The notes below the pieces were generated by a model. The model was not told the DNA's origin. It saw only the letters and a list, made by a program, of their open reading frames with translations, and did no database searches. Below, one piece after another: positions 42,518-50,741 of a stretch of 64,000 nt of DNA. Origin of the DNA: DASSSQ01 sp963839285 (GTDB lineage: Bacteria > Actinomycetota > Thermoleophilia > Gaiellales > Gaiellaceae); NCBI GenBank assembly GCA_963839285.1, contig CAWIUN010000016.1, positions 16,121 to 80,120 on the forward strand. The letters are read 5' to 3'. Numbering within the stretch: position 1 is the stretch's first letter; each line of letters opens with the position of its first letter. The position numbers and the translations under genes were made by a program.

Positions 42518-43864
42518 CTAGTCGATCCGAGCCTCCGCCCGGGCGAGCAGCTCCTCGACCCGTCGTGCGACCTCGTGCAGGCGGGCCTCGATCACGAGCC
42601 GCTCCCCCTCGGCCTCCGTCGCGAGCTCGCGGATCCGGTCGCGGACGTGGGTCTCGATCTCGCCGACGCGCCGCTCGAGGTCGACGAGGAACTCGTCCCG
42701 CTGCCGCTCGAGGCCGGCCCGCAGCTGGCCGAGGCGCCGCTCGACCTGCTGGACACCGACGTCGCCCGCCTGGCTCATCTTCTCGGCCAGCACCTGCTCG
42801 GCCTCGCGCGAGAACCGCTGGACGGCGAGGTCGAGCTCGCGGCCGAGCCGGCGGGCGGCGTCCTCCCGCGCCGAGCGGATCTGCCCGTCGAACTGCTCCG
42901 CCGCCGCCTCCGAGAAGCGGACCGACGCGCGCGAGACGACGCGCTCGAGCCCCTCGATCTGGCGCCGCTCGACCTCGCCGAGCGAGGCGTGCACGCGCTC
43001 GACGATGTTCGCCTCCTCGCGCTCGATCTGCTCGGTCAGGTCGCGCTCCCGCTTGCGCAGCCGCTCGGCGACGTCGTGCAGGGCGCGGCGCCGCTCGGCG
43101 GCGTGCTGCTCGAGGTCGTTCGCCGCCGCTTCGACGACGGCCTGCGCCGACTGCTCGAGCTCCTGCCGGAGCCGGACGACGACGGCCTTCTGCTCGTCCG
43201 CGGCGGCCTGCAGGCTGTCGCCGTCGCGCGCGATCGCCGCCTCGATCTCGCCCATGCGGGCCCGCTGGCGCTCGGCGAGCCGGGCGAGCTCCTCGGCCAG
43301 GGCCTGCTGCGAGCGCTCGAGGTCGTCCGCCCAGGTGACGAGCCGGCTCTCGAGCCGGGCCCGCGCCTCGGTGACCGTCTCGCTCAGCTTCGCGCTCGCC
43401 TCGCGCTCGCGCTCGGCGACGTCGCGGCGGCGCTCCTCGGCGATCCGCCGCTCCTCCTCGACGAGCTGCGAGATCGAGTCCGCGCGCGCCCGGGCGAGGA
43501 TGTGCTCGAGCTCCGCGGCGCGGGTCTGCACCTCGTGCTCGACGAGGTCGTCGAGCACGGCGCGTTGGCGGTCGAGCTCGAGGTCGATCCGGCGCACGCG
43601 CTCGAGCGCGCGGTGCAGCGCCGAGGCGCTCACGGCGATCAGGACCGCGGCGGTCGTCCCGACGGCGCGGACGGCGAGGCGGCCGCTCGGGTCGAGCGCG
43701 AACAGCACCCAGGTCGTCGCGGCCGCCGCGCCGAGCAGGCCGACGAGCGCCAGCGACACCCGTCGGCGCGTCCGCTCGAGCGCGGCGAGCACGAGCGCGG
43801 CGGTGGCGGCCGCGACCGAGGCCGCGAAGACGACGGCGGCGACGTGCTCGAGCGTGATCGTCAC
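42518..43864 (-). CDS. Membrane-anchored long coiled-coil protein, unknown function
   Basis: A 448-residue protein. The first 85 residues contain three transmembrane helices (LEHVAAVVFAASVAAATAAL, VSLALVGLLGAAAATTWVLF, AVGTTAAVLIAVSASALH). The rest is an almost unbroken coiled coil rich in Glu, Arg and Ala with heptad spacing (VEEERRIAEERRRDVAERER; FSREAEQVLAEKMSQ). The layout resembles cell-division, polarity or DivIVA/RmuC-like scaffolds, but no specific family is recognised. GTG 43864 is 6 bases after TACGAT (complement of 43871-43876): leaderless. It would project a long rod into the cytoplasm. Confidence 0.8.
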   Translation of the reverse strand: MTITLEHVAAVVFAASVAAATAALVLAALERTRRRVSLALVGLLGAAAATTWVLFALDPSGRLAVRAVGTTAAVLIAVSASALHRALERVRRIDLELDRQRAVLDDLVEHEVQTRAAELEHILARARADSISQLVEEERRIAEERRRDVAEREREASAKLSETVTEARARLESRLVTWADDLERSQQALAEELARLAERQRARMGEIEAAIARDGDSLQAAADEQKAVVVRLRQELEQSAQAVVEAAANDLEQHAAERRRALHDVAERLRKRERDLTEQIEREEANIVERVHASLGEVERRQIEGLERVVSRASVRFSEAAAEQFDGQIRSAREDAARRLGRELDLAVQRFSREAEQVLAEKMSQAGDVGVQQVERRLGQLRAGLERQRDEFLVDLERRVGEIETHVRDRIRELATEAEGERLVIEARLHEVARRVEELLARAEARID

Positions 43865-43880
43865 GCCGCCATCGTACGGG

Positions 43881-44555
43881 TCATGCCAGCCGGGCGACCA
43901 CCACGGCCGCGGCGAGCGCGGTGACGGCCAGCGTCAGCGTCCGCAGGGCGGCCTCCTGGGTCGGCGCCACCGTCCCGGCGGCCCGCCGCGCCTGCCTGGC
44001 CGGGGTGGAGAGCGTCCGCTGCGCGAGGCTGAGCGCCGTCGCGGCCGCGGCCGCCAGCACCGCCTCTGCGCGGATCGTCTGCGCCTCGACGAAGTAGCCG
44101 GCCAGCGCCGGGAAGCCGCCCCAGGCGAGGGCGAACCAGCGGTCGGAGTGGAAGCGGCCGCCGGCCAGCTCGAGGTTGTAGGCGACGACGAGGAACGCGC
44201 CGACGGGCACGAAGGCGAGCAGGCCGAGGCCCCAGGCGAGCGCCGCGCCGATCCCGATCGCGACGGCGCCCGCGAGGCCGAGCGCCGCCAGCGCGACGAG
44301 GACGGCGCCGGGGATGCGCGTCCGCAGCGGGCGCCCGTTCAGCTCGTCGAGGGCGTGTGCGGCGACTCCCATCGCGAGGAAGAACGCGGCGAGCGCCCAG
44401 AGGAGCCGCGCGAGCGAGAGCTCGGGCGCGAGCCCCGCGCCGATCGCGACGTAGCTCAGGTGCCAGGCGGTGTAGGGCGGGTGCAGCAGCGTCCAGTAGT
44501 CCCGCCAGCCGCCCGGCTCGAGCGCGTAGAAGGCGGGCCGCTCGCCCGTGCTCAC
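43881..44555 (-). CDS. Polytopic membrane protein, possibly UbiA-like prenyltransferase
   Basis: A 224-residue protein with five to six hydrophobic helices. The segment AAHALDELNGRPLRTRIPG after the second helix resembles the first Asp-rich region of UbiA prenyltransferases (Asp and Glu before a basic stretch), but the second Asp-rich motif is not evident. It overlaps the UbiE gene by GTGA, and the pairing with a UbiE-type methyltransferase supports a role in quinone or isoprenoid metabolism. Without a second motif I keep the name cautious; it may be a non-catalytic relative. Confidence 0.6.
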   Translation of the reverse strand: MSTGERPAFYALEPGGWRDYWTLLHPPYTAWHLSYVAIGAGLAPELSLARLLWALAAFFLAMGVAAHALDELNGRPLRTRIPGAVLVALAALGLAGAVAIGIGAALAWGLGLLAFVPVGAFLVVAYNLELAGGRFHSDRWFALAWGGFPALAGYFVEAQTIRAEAVLAAAAATALSLAQRTLSTPARQARRAAGTVAPTQEAALRTLTLAVTALAAAVVVARLA

Positions 44556-45265
44556 GCGCGGCGGCCCCGGACGACGAGCCCGCCGCCGAGCGACAGCCGC
44601 CGCGCCCGGACGTCGGCGATCCCCGCCTCGCGCCAGGCCTGCAGCAGCCGGTCGGGCGGCCAGGCGGCGTGGAAGCCGCGGATGCTCGGGCCGAGGAACC
44701 GTCCGACCTCGTGCCAGCCCGGCGAGAGCGCGCGGCCGGCGAGCGGCAGGCCGACGCGCACGTAGAGCTCCCAGAGCGGCCGCCAGACGCCGCGCGGGAG
44801 CCCGAACTCGAGCATCGCGACGGTCCCGCCCGGCCGGACGACGCGGGCCAGCTCGCGCAGCGTCGCGGCCGGGTCGTCGACGTACCGCAGCAGGTAGGTG
44901 AAGGTCAGCCCGTCGAACTGGCCGTCCTCGAACGGCAGCTCCTCCGCGCTGCCCTCGACGAGACGCACCTGCCGCGTCGCGGCGGCGAGCGCGACCCGGC
45001 GGCGGCCGGCCTCGAGCATCTCCGCGCTCTGGTCGACCCCCACGACCGAGCAGCCCTTCTGACGGACGAGCTCGAGGGCGACGGCGGCCGTGCCGGTCGC
45101 GACGTCGAGGATCGTGTCGCCGGGGCCGGCCTCGACCTGCGAGACGAGGAAGCGGCGCCAGCGCGGATCCTGGCCGAAGGAGAGCAGCGCGCCGACGCGG
45201 TCGTAGGTCGGGCCGAGCGGCGCGAACAGCTCCCTGGCGTGCTCGGTGCGGGCGGCGGCGGCCAC
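44552..45265 (-). CDS. UbiE/MenG-type SAM-dependent methyltransferase
   Basis: A 237-residue class I methyltransferase with UbiE hallmarks: LFAPLGPTYDRVGALLSFGQ and RWRRFLV near the N-terminus, SAM motif I ILDVATGTAAVALEL, VVGVDQSAEMLEAG and the C-terminal VVRPGGTVAMLEFG. Members methylate demethylmenaquinone or related quinones; this one is likely menaquinone-related given the actinobacterial context, but a non-quinone substrate is possible. GTG 45265 lies 10 bases from TAGACT (complement of 45276-45281), which interlocks with the promoter of the divergent gene. The following membrane-protein gene overlaps it. Confidence 0.85.
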   Translation of the reverse strand: MAAAARTEHARELFAPLGPTYDRVGALLSFGQDPRWRRFLVSQVEAGPGDTILDVATGTAAVALELVRQKGCSVVGVDQSAEMLEAGRRRVALAAATRQVRLVEGSAEELPFEDGQFDGLTFTYLLRYVDDPAATLRELARVVRPGGTVAMLEFGLPRGVWRPLWELYVRVGLPLAGRALSPGWHEVGRFLGPSIRGFHAAWPPDRLLQAWREAGIADVRARRLSLGGGLVVRGRRA

Positions 45266-45275
45266 GTCGGGCCTG

Positions 45276-45285
45276 AGTCTACGAT
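45276..45285. promoter_or_regulatory. Bidirectional -10 element AGTCTACGAT (UbiE / unknown gene)
   Basis: TACGAT (45280-45285) ends 6 bases before the plus-strand GTG 45292; TAGACT on the other strand ends 10 bases before the minus-strand GTG 45265. The central TA is shared, as at 24064 and 27395. Confidence 0.6.
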
Positions 45286-45291
45286 GGCCGC

Positions 45292-45844
45292 GTGCCTCTG
45301 ACGGACGAGCTGGCGGCCGCCGCCGACGCCGCCCGCCGGCTGGCGGGCGAGGGCGAGGCGCTGGCGGGCGTGCTCGCCGCCGAGGCCGCGACCGGCGTGC
45401 GCAGCTACCTCTGCGCCTTCGCGCACGGCGAGGAGCGGTCCTGGCTCGTCCTCGACGAGGCGCACCGACGCGGTCACGCGGCGCGAGCGGGTGCGCGACA
45501 CGGCCTCGATCGTCGCCGTCTGCGAGCTGGCGGCCGAGACCGCCGGCGGCGGGCAGCTCGAGGAGCTCCGCCGGCAGCTGGCCTCGCTCCGGCTGACCGA
45601 GGCGCCGCCGGGGATCGAGGAGGCCGAGGCGGCCGCGCTCGCGCTCGAGCGGACGCTCGCGACGCCGCCGCGGCTCGCGTCGCCGGCCTGGCTCGACGAG
45701 GTCGGCGCCGCCTCGGTCGCGCTCGAGCGCGCGCTCGGGCAGCCCGGCGCCTCGCCGTTCGCGGAGGCGATGAAGGCGGGCATCGCCGTCGTCGAGGCCT
45801 TCACGGACGAGGTCGTGAGCCGCTACCGGCTCGCGCTCGCCTGA
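45292..45844 (+). CDS. Unidentified helical protein, frameshifted
   Basis: About 183 residues after one +1 shift near 45462: MPLTDELAAAADAARRLA and VRSYLCAFAHGEERSWLVLD in the first frame, then RRERVRDTASIVAVCELAAE and a Leu/Glu/Ala-rich helical remainder ending SRYRLALA. No family is recognised; the short central segment ERSWLVLD with two Cys nearby might be a small ligand-binding site. TACGAT ends 6 bases before the GTG. Divergent from UbiE through an interlocked -10 element, so the two may be coordinately expressed. Confidence 0.6.
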
Positions 45845-45971
45845 CGAGAGGCCTCGTGGACGCGCCCGCGTCACGGCCGGCGCAGGCACGTCTCGGGCGC
45901 GTGGCCGGCCTTGCGACGCCACGAGACCTTTGCGTACGGTGGTTTCGACCATCGACGGACGGAGGGATCGA

Positions 45972-46244
45972 ATGATCGTTGCCATCAGCAAGGTCGCCGA
46001 CTTCGAGCGGTTCCTGGAGACCTTCTCGACGAGAGGCGCGGAGAAGCGGAGCGAGCACGGCTGCAAGGGTTCTCGCGTCTTCCGGGATCCCGACGACGCG
46101 AGCCGGGTCTGGGTGGTCTTCGACTGGGACTTGGAGGGCTGGCAGACGTTCGTGGCCGACCCCGCCGTCCCGGCGATCTTCGCCGCCGCGGGGCTCCAGC
46201 AACCGCCCGTGGCGCTCGAGGCCGCCGCGAGCTACGACGCCTAG
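45972..46244 (+). CDS. Small dimeric alpha-beta barrel-like protein (ABM/EthD type)
   Basis: A 90-residue protein with the pattern of a ferredoxin-like alpha-beta fold: MIVAISKVADFERFLETF, HGCKGSRVFRDPDDASRVW, VVFDWDLEGWQTFVADP. Proteins of this size dimerise as antibiotic-biosynthesis-monooxygenase-like or stress-response barrels; no catalytic residues are clear. ATG 45972 was preferred because GGAGGG lies 5 bases upstream; an upstream ATG at 45930 would add 14 residues. The region around it is slightly less GC-rich. Its closest neighbours are unrelated. Confidence 0.65.
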   Translation: MIVAISKVADFERFLETFSTRGAEKRSEHGCKGSRVFRDPDDASRVWVVFDWDLEGWQTFVADPAVPAIFAAAGLQQPPVALEAAASYDA

Positions 46245-46401
46245 AGTCTTGATGCGCATCGGACGTCCCTGGCGGGGCCGTTCCCAGGCCAGGCGAGGGC
46301 GTGCCGGCGTCCGTGGCCCATGCTGGTTGCACGTGTGAGGACGCCCCGCTCGAGGCCTCGGCGGCGTCCGCAGGCGCTTCGGGATCAGGCACACTGTGGC
46401 C

Positions 46402-46692
46402 ATGGAAGGCGGCTTCAACTTCCCCTTCGGGGGCGACCCGGACGACCTGATGCGCGGGTTGCGCGAGTTCGCCGAGAAGCAGGCCGAGTCGGTGCAGGAG
46501 GCCCAGCGCGAGCAGTTCGCGACGCTGACCCTGAACACCGCGGTCGAGCTGACCGGTGCCGCGCTCAAGCGCGTCGACGTCTCCGGCGACCCCGGCGAGC
46601 AGGCGATCGCGCTCCGCGACGCGATGCGCGTGCTGTTCCCCGAGGCGGTCGCGCTCGTCAGCGCGGCGCGCCAGGGGTTCATGCGCGAGTAG
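46402..46692 (+). CDS. Small acidic helical protein, function unknown
   Basis: A 96-residue protein: MEGGFNFPFGGDPDDLMRGL followed by helices containing REFAEKQAESVQEAQREQF and ending SAARQGFMRE. The PFGGDPDDLM start is distinctive but I do not recognise the family. A CACACT box (46390-46395) ends 6 bases before the ATG, consistent with a leaderless message; an in-frame GTG at 46396 is possible. It lies 28 bases upstream of the proline dehydrogenase gene, which has its own -10 box, so they may be expressed together. Confidence 0.6.
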   Translation: MEGGFNFPFGGDPDDLMRGLREFAEKQAESVQEAQREQFATLTLNTAVELTGAALKRVDVSGDPGEQAIALRDAMRVLFPEAVALVSAARQGFMRE

Positions 46693-46720
46693 CGCCGGGA
46701 CGCGAACGTAGAATCGGCTC

Positions 46721-47629
46721 GTGGCGATCTTCGACCGGGCCATCGTCCGCCTGCTGCCCGCTGTGCCCCGCCCGGTCGTCCGGCGGATCTCGGACCGCTA
46801 CATCGCCGGCACCGAGATCGAGGACGCCGTCGACGTCGTCTCCCGGCTGAACGCGGGCTCGATGCTCGCGACCGTCGACGTGCTCGGCGAGGAGACGGCG
46901 ACCCCCGACGAGGCGCGCGCGATCGCCGGCGCCTACCTCGACGTGCTCGCCGCGATCGAGCGCGAGCGGCTCGACGCGAACGTCTCGGTCAAGCTGACCG
47001 CGCTCGGCCTCAAGCTCGACCTCGACCTCGCGCGCGAGGGGCTCGAGCAGGTCGTCCGCGACGCGGCCGCCCGCGGCAACTTCGTCCGCATCGACATGGA
47101 GGACTCCTCGACGACCGACGACACGCTGCGGCTCTACCGCGAGCTGCGCGAGGCGGGGCTCGACAACGTCGGCGTCGTCCTGCAGGCGTACCTGCGCCGG
47201 ACCGCCGACGACGTCCGCGCCCTCGCCGACCTGCAGCCGAGCGTCCGGCTCTGCAAGGGGATCTACGTCGAGCCGCCCGAGCTCGCGTTCCGCGACCCCG
47301 AGCAGGTGCGCGCGAGCTTCGACGCGGCGCTCGACCGGCTGCTCGACCTCGGCTGTCACGTCGGGATCGCCACCCACGACGAGTGGCTGATCCGGCGCGC
47401 GCTCGAGCAGATCGCCGCCCGCGGCCTCGGCGAGGACGCCTACGAGTTCCAGATGCTGCTCGGCGTCCGCGAGGACCGCCGCGACCAGCTCGTCCGCGCC
47501 GGGCACCGCCTGCGGGTCTACGTCCCGTTCGGCCGCCGCTGGTACGAGTACTCGGTCCGGCGCCTGCAGGAGAACCCGAGCGTCGCGGGCTACATCGCGG
47601 GCGACACGATCCGCCGCCTGCTGCCGTAG
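46721..47629 (+). CDS. Proline dehydrogenase (monofunctional PRODH)
   Basis: A 302-residue FAD-dependent TIM-barrel enzyme oxidising proline to pyrroline-5-carboxylate. Conserved blocks: NVSVKLTALGLKLD, FVRIDMEDSSTTDDTL, VGVVLQAYLRRT, RLCKGIYVEP, ATHDEWLI and the C-terminal VYVPFGRRWYEYSVRRLQE, which holds the FAD- and proline-contacting arginines. The length matches the single-domain Gram-positive and Thermus type; the partner P5C dehydrogenase is not in the window. GTG 46721 lies 6 bases after TAGAAT (46709-46714). Confidence 0.94.
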   Translation: MAIFDRAIVRLLPAVPRPVVRRISDRYIAGTEIEDAVDVVSRLNAGSMLATVDVLGEETATPDEARAIAGAYLDVLAAIERERLDANVSVKLTALGLKLDLDLAREGLEQVVRDAAARGNFVRIDMEDSSTTDDTLRLYRELREAGLDNVGVVLQAYLRRTADDVRALADLQPSVRLCKGIYVEPPELAFRDPEQVRASFDAALDRLLDLGCHVGIATHDEWLIRRALEQIAARGLGEDAYEFQMLLGVREDRRDQLVRAGHRLRVYVPFGRRWYEYSVRRLQENPSVAGYIAGDTIRRLLP

Positions 47630-47658
47630 CCCGCGACGCGGGATCCAGGCGGGGCCGT

Positions 47659-47928
47659 CTAGTAGACGTCGTCCTCCTCGACGACGGTGCGGCGGCGGGC
47701 CGGATAGCCGCGCTCGGCCGGGCCGTCGGCGTAGGCCGTCCGGCGCCGCATCAGGCGCGGGCCCCACGACTCCCAGAGCAGCAGGTCGAGGATCAGGCCG
47801 ACGATCCCGACCACGAGCAGGATGTAGCCGACGGTGTTGACGTCGACGGCGCCGCTCGAGGTGGGGTGGACGGCCCAGGCGAGGATCGCGCCGACGGCGA
47901 TCAGGATCAGGCTGACGAAGAGTCCCAT
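47659..47928 (-). CDS. DUF6458 two-helix membrane protein
   Basis: An 89-residue protein: MGLFVSLILIAVGAILAWAV is the first transmembrane helix, VNTVGYILLVVGIVGLILDL the second, then WESWG and a basic/acidic tail ending VVEEDDVY. The VNTVGYIL and LLLWESWG-type sequences match the DUF6458 small membrane proteins of actinobacteria. The function is unknown. GGGAGG lies 6-7 bases before the ATG at 47926-47928. It converges with the proline dehydrogenase gene. Confidence 0.8.
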   Translation of the reverse strand: MGLFVSLILIAVGAILAWAVHPTSSGAVDVNTVGYILLVVGIVGLILDLLLWESWGPRLMRRRTAYADGPAERGYPARRRTVVEEDDVY

Positions 47929-48003
47929 GTGCTTCCTCCCGACGTGGTGGTTGCTGCGCCGGGAGAACGCCTGCGAGGCCGATTCGGTTGCGGGTCGGCG
48001 GCG

Positions 48004-48999
48004 CTACGCGTGCAGCGGCGGCGAGACCCAGTCCGGCGTCCGGCCGCCGCCGTAGCGCTCGCCGACCGCGTCCGGGAGCGCGTCCAGCCGTTCGAGGTCG
48101 TCCGCGGTCAGCTCGAGCCCGGCGGCCGCCGCGTTCTCCTCGAGGTAGCGGACGCGCTTGGTGCCCGGGATCGGGACGACGAAGTCGCGTGCGGCCAGGA
48201 GCCATGCGAGCGCCACCTGGGACGGCCGCGCGTCGTGCCGCGCGGCGATCTCCTCGACCGCGTCGACGAGCGCCAGGTTGCGCTCGAAGTTCTCGCCGGT
48301 CATCCGCGGATAGCGGCCGCCGCCGCGGAAGTCGCCCTGCTCGAAGTCCTCCGGGCGGCGGAAGCGGCCGGTCAGCATCCCGCGGCCGAGCGGCGAGTAG
48401 GCGAGGAAGCCGATCCCGAGCTCCTCGCAGGCGGCGAGGACGCCGTTTCGCTCCGGGTCGCGCGTGAAGAGCGAGTACTCGGTCTGCACGGAGGCGAGCG
48501 GGTGCGTCGCGTGCGCCCGGCGCAGGTCCTCGGGCAGCGCCTCGGAGAGGCCGAGGTGGCGGACCTTGCCCTCCTCGACCAGCTCCGCCATCGCGCCGAC
48601 CGTCTCCTCGATCGGCGTCTTCGGGTCGACGCGGTGCTGCTGGTAGAGGTCGATCGTCTCGACTCCGAGCCGCCGCAGGCTCGCCTCGCACGCTCTGCTG
48701 ACGTACCCGGGACTGCCGTCGATGCCGAGGAACTCGCCCGACTCGGAGCGCACGTTCCCGAACTTCGTCGCCAGGACCACCTCGTCGCGGCGGCCGGCGA
48801 TCGCCTTGCCGACGAGCCGCTCGTTCGCGCCGACGCCGTACATGTCGGCCGTGTCCAGGAGGGTGACGCCGAGCTCGAGCGCCCGCCGGATCGTCCGATC
48901 GCCTCGTCCTCGTCGGCCGTGCCGTAGAACTCGGACATGCCCATGCAGCCGAGCCCGAGCGCCGGCACCTCGAGCTCGCCCAGTCTGCGTGTCTTCATC
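48004..48999 (-). CDS. Aldo/keto reductase (YakC/AKR13-like), frameshifted
   Basis: About 331 residues after one shift near 48898 (here a missing base in GATCGGACGATC). The N-terminus MKTRRLGELEVPALGLGCMG is in one frame, then TIRRALELGV and LDTADMYGVGANERLVGKAI (catalytic Asp and Tyr), VLATKFGNVR (Lys), the HRVDPKTPIEE barrel segment and SPLGRGMLTGRF. It reduces carbonyls with NADPH. GGAGAGG precedes the ATG, which overlaps the stop of the methyltransferase gene (ATGA), so the operon runs SDR, methyltransferase, aldo/keto reductase. Confidence 0.86.
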   Translation of the reverse strand, partial: DEDTQTGRARGAGARARLHGHVRVLRHGRRGRGDRTIRRALELGVTLLDTADMYGVGANERLVGKAIAGRRDEVVLATKFGNVRSESGEFLGIDGSPGYVSRACEASLRRLGVETIDLYQQHRVDPKTPIEETVGAMAELVEEGKVRHLGLSEALPEDLRRAHATHPLASVQTEYSLFTRDPERNGVLAACEELGIGFLAYSPLGRGMLTGRFRRPEDFEQGDFRGGGRYPRMTGENFERNLALVDAVEEIAARHDARPSQVALAWLLAARDFVVPIPGTKRVRYLEENAAAAGLELTADDLERLDALPDAVGERYGGGRTPDWVSPPLHA

Positions 49000-49655
49000 G
49001 TGGCCTCTCCGCTCGTAGCAGGTACTCGCCGGGGACGCGGGGGTCCTGCCGGCGCCACGCGTCGGTGCGCGGCGGATACTCCTCCAAGCGCTTCACCTGC
49101 AGGCCCGGCCTGCGAAACGGCGGTGACGACGTCGCCGAGCCGCCAGCGCCGCTCGCCCTGCTCGGGATAGGCGGCGAAGTAGTCCTCGCGCCAGTGCAGC
49201 GCCGCGTCGAGGCAGGCGCCGGCGGGGTGCTCCTCGTAGACGACGAGCCAGCCGAGCGGGCGCAGCGCCGCCAGCACGCCCGCCGCCCAGGAGCCGAGGT
49301 CGGAGATGAAGCGCAGCGAGCCGGGGTCGACGTAGACGAGGTCGAAGCGGCCGCGGCGCAGCTCGCCGGGCAGCGACTGCGGGTCGCCGTGCACCCAGGG
49401 CAGCTCCGGCGCCCGCTCGCGCGCGGCGGCGAGCGCCTGCTCCGAGCCCTCGAGCCCGGTCACGAGCGCGCCCGCCTGCGCCAGCTCGACCGTGGCGGCC
49501 CCGGTCGAGCACTGCAGGTGGAGGACGCGCAGCCCGTCGAGCGGCGGCAGCCGGTCGCGGACGGGCTGCGGGATCCCGCTCTCGGCCGCGGCCGACTGCG
49601 CGCGGCGCCGGTGGACCTCGTCCCAGGCGCGGCGGTTGTCGGGATCCATCACCAT
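48996..49655 (-). CDS. SAM-dependent methyltransferase, frameshifted near its C-terminus
   Basis: About 219 residues. The N-terminus MVMDPDNRRAWDEVHRRRAQ leads to SAM motif I RVLHLQCSTGAATVELA, then TGLEGSEQALAAA (motif II), FDLVYVDPGSLRFI and LVVYEEHPAG. A +1 shift near 49107 (an extra G in GCCGGGCC) restores AGLQVKRLEEYPPRTDAW and LLRAERPR with a TGA at 48996-48998 that overlaps the aldo/keto reductase start. It is a small-molecule type methyltransferase; the substrate is unknown. It begins 5 bases after the SDR stop. Confidence 0.75.
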
Positions 49656-49660
49656 CTGGC

Positions 49661-50393
49661 TCAGGCCGGCAGCGAGAAGCCGCCGTCGACGACGATCGTC
49701 TGCCCGCAGATCATCGCCGCGTCGGGCCCGCAGAGAAAGGCGACGGCGCCGGCGAGGTCGTCGGCGGTCACCATCCGGCCGGCCGGCGTCCGCTCGCGCG
49801 CGGCCCGCAGCATCTCCGCCCGGTTCGGGAAGTGGTCGAGCGCGCCCGTGTCGACGACGCCGCCGGAGACGGCGTTGACGCGGATCCCGCGCGGCGCCAG
49901 CTCGACCCCGAGGTAGCGGACGAGCGCCTCGAGCGCCGCCTTCGAGGTGCCGACGAGGACGTAGTTGTCGAGCGTCCGGAACGACCCGAGCGAGGAGAGC
50001 GCGACGATCGCCGAGCCGGGCCGCATCTGCGGCGCCGCGGCCTGCGCGAGCAGGAGCAGGGCCTTCGCGTTCGCGTCGAGCGTCCAGTCCCAGTGGCGCT
50101 CCTCGACCTCGAGCGCGGGCCGGATCACGCCCGTCGCGGCGTTGTGGACGAGCGCGTCGAGCGGCCCGAGCGCCGCGACCTCGTCGCGCACGCGCTGCGA
50201 GGAGACGTTGCCGCGGACGAGCACCGGCTCGGCGCCGAGCGCGCGCAGCTCCTCCGCGGTCTCCTCGGCGGCCGTGTCGTTGCGGAGGTAGCCGATCGCG
50301 ACCCGGCCGACCCCGTCGCGGCGCGAATCGCAGCGCGATCGCCCTGCCGATCCCGCGCGAGCCGCCCGTGACGAGGACGGTGGACACCTCCAT
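49661..50393 (-). CDS. SDR oxidoreductase (enoyl-ACP reductase FabL/FabI-like), frameshifted
   Basis: About 243 residues after bridging one +1 shift near 50320. The N-terminus is MEVSTVLVTGGSRGIGRAIA; the frame resumes at VGRVAIGYLRNDTAAEE and continues HNAATGVIRPALEVEERHWD, then LSSLGSFRTLDNYVLVGTSK (Tyr/Lys catalytic pair) and MICGQTIVVDGGFSLPA. The layout with a long substrate loop resembles FabL-type enoyl reductases, but a general dehydrogenase cannot be excluded. Immediately upstream lies a perfect palindrome (50396-50417) that is likely its operator. Confidence 0.83.
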
Positions 50394-50395
50394 CA

Positions 50396-50417
50396 GATGT
50401 AGGGGTACACCTACATC
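50396..50417. promoter_or_regulatory. Palindromic operator candidate GATGTAGG-N6-CCTACATC
   Basis: Arms GATGTAGG (50396-50403) and CCTACATC (50410-50417) enclose GGTACA, itself centred on GTAC. It lies 2 bases upstream of the SDR start codon, where a bound repressor (TetR- or FadR-like type) would block transcription of the SDR-methyltransferase-reductase operon. Confidence 0.55.
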
Positions 50418-50420
50418 ACC

Positions 50421-50708
50421 TCACTGCCTGCGAGGCAGCGGAGCCGACGCGGGCGCCGAGGCGGGCAGCCCGTCCCAGCCCGGCCGCTCACGGGACTCGA
50501 GCCCGCCCTCCTCGGCCTTCGAGGAGGCGTGCCCGAGGCGGTCGAGCAGGTCGATCTGCTCCTCGCCGTAGCGGCGGACGGGGTCGTCGGCGGGCAGCTC
50601 GGCGATCAGCTCGCGCACCCGCGCCCGCAGCTGGTAGGCGAAGTGCGGGGTGGCGGGGCCGACGAGCGCGTCGACGTCGTCCCTGGTCGGTCCCGGCGGC
50701 TCGGTCAT
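50421..50708 (-). CDS. Small soluble protein of unknown function
   Basis: A 95-residue protein: MTEPPGPTRDDVDALVGPAT, then a helical region FAYQLRARVRELIAELPADD and DPVRRYGEEQIDLLDRLGHA, and a proline-rich tail. The HFAYQLRARVRELI segment is regular enough to be a real coding sequence; no family is recognised. TACAGT (complement of 50718-50723) ends 9 bases before the ATG at 50706-50708. Divergent from the EamA transporter, whose own TAGCTT box lies 7 bases further on. Confidence 0.6.
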   Translation of the reverse strand: MTEPPGPTRDDVDALVGPATPHFAYQLRARVRELIAELPADDPVRRYGEEQIDLLDRLGHASSKAEEGGLESRERPGWDGLPASAPASAPLPRRQ

Positions 50709-50741
50709 CGCGGGGCAACTGTACCCGGGTAGCTTCCCGGC

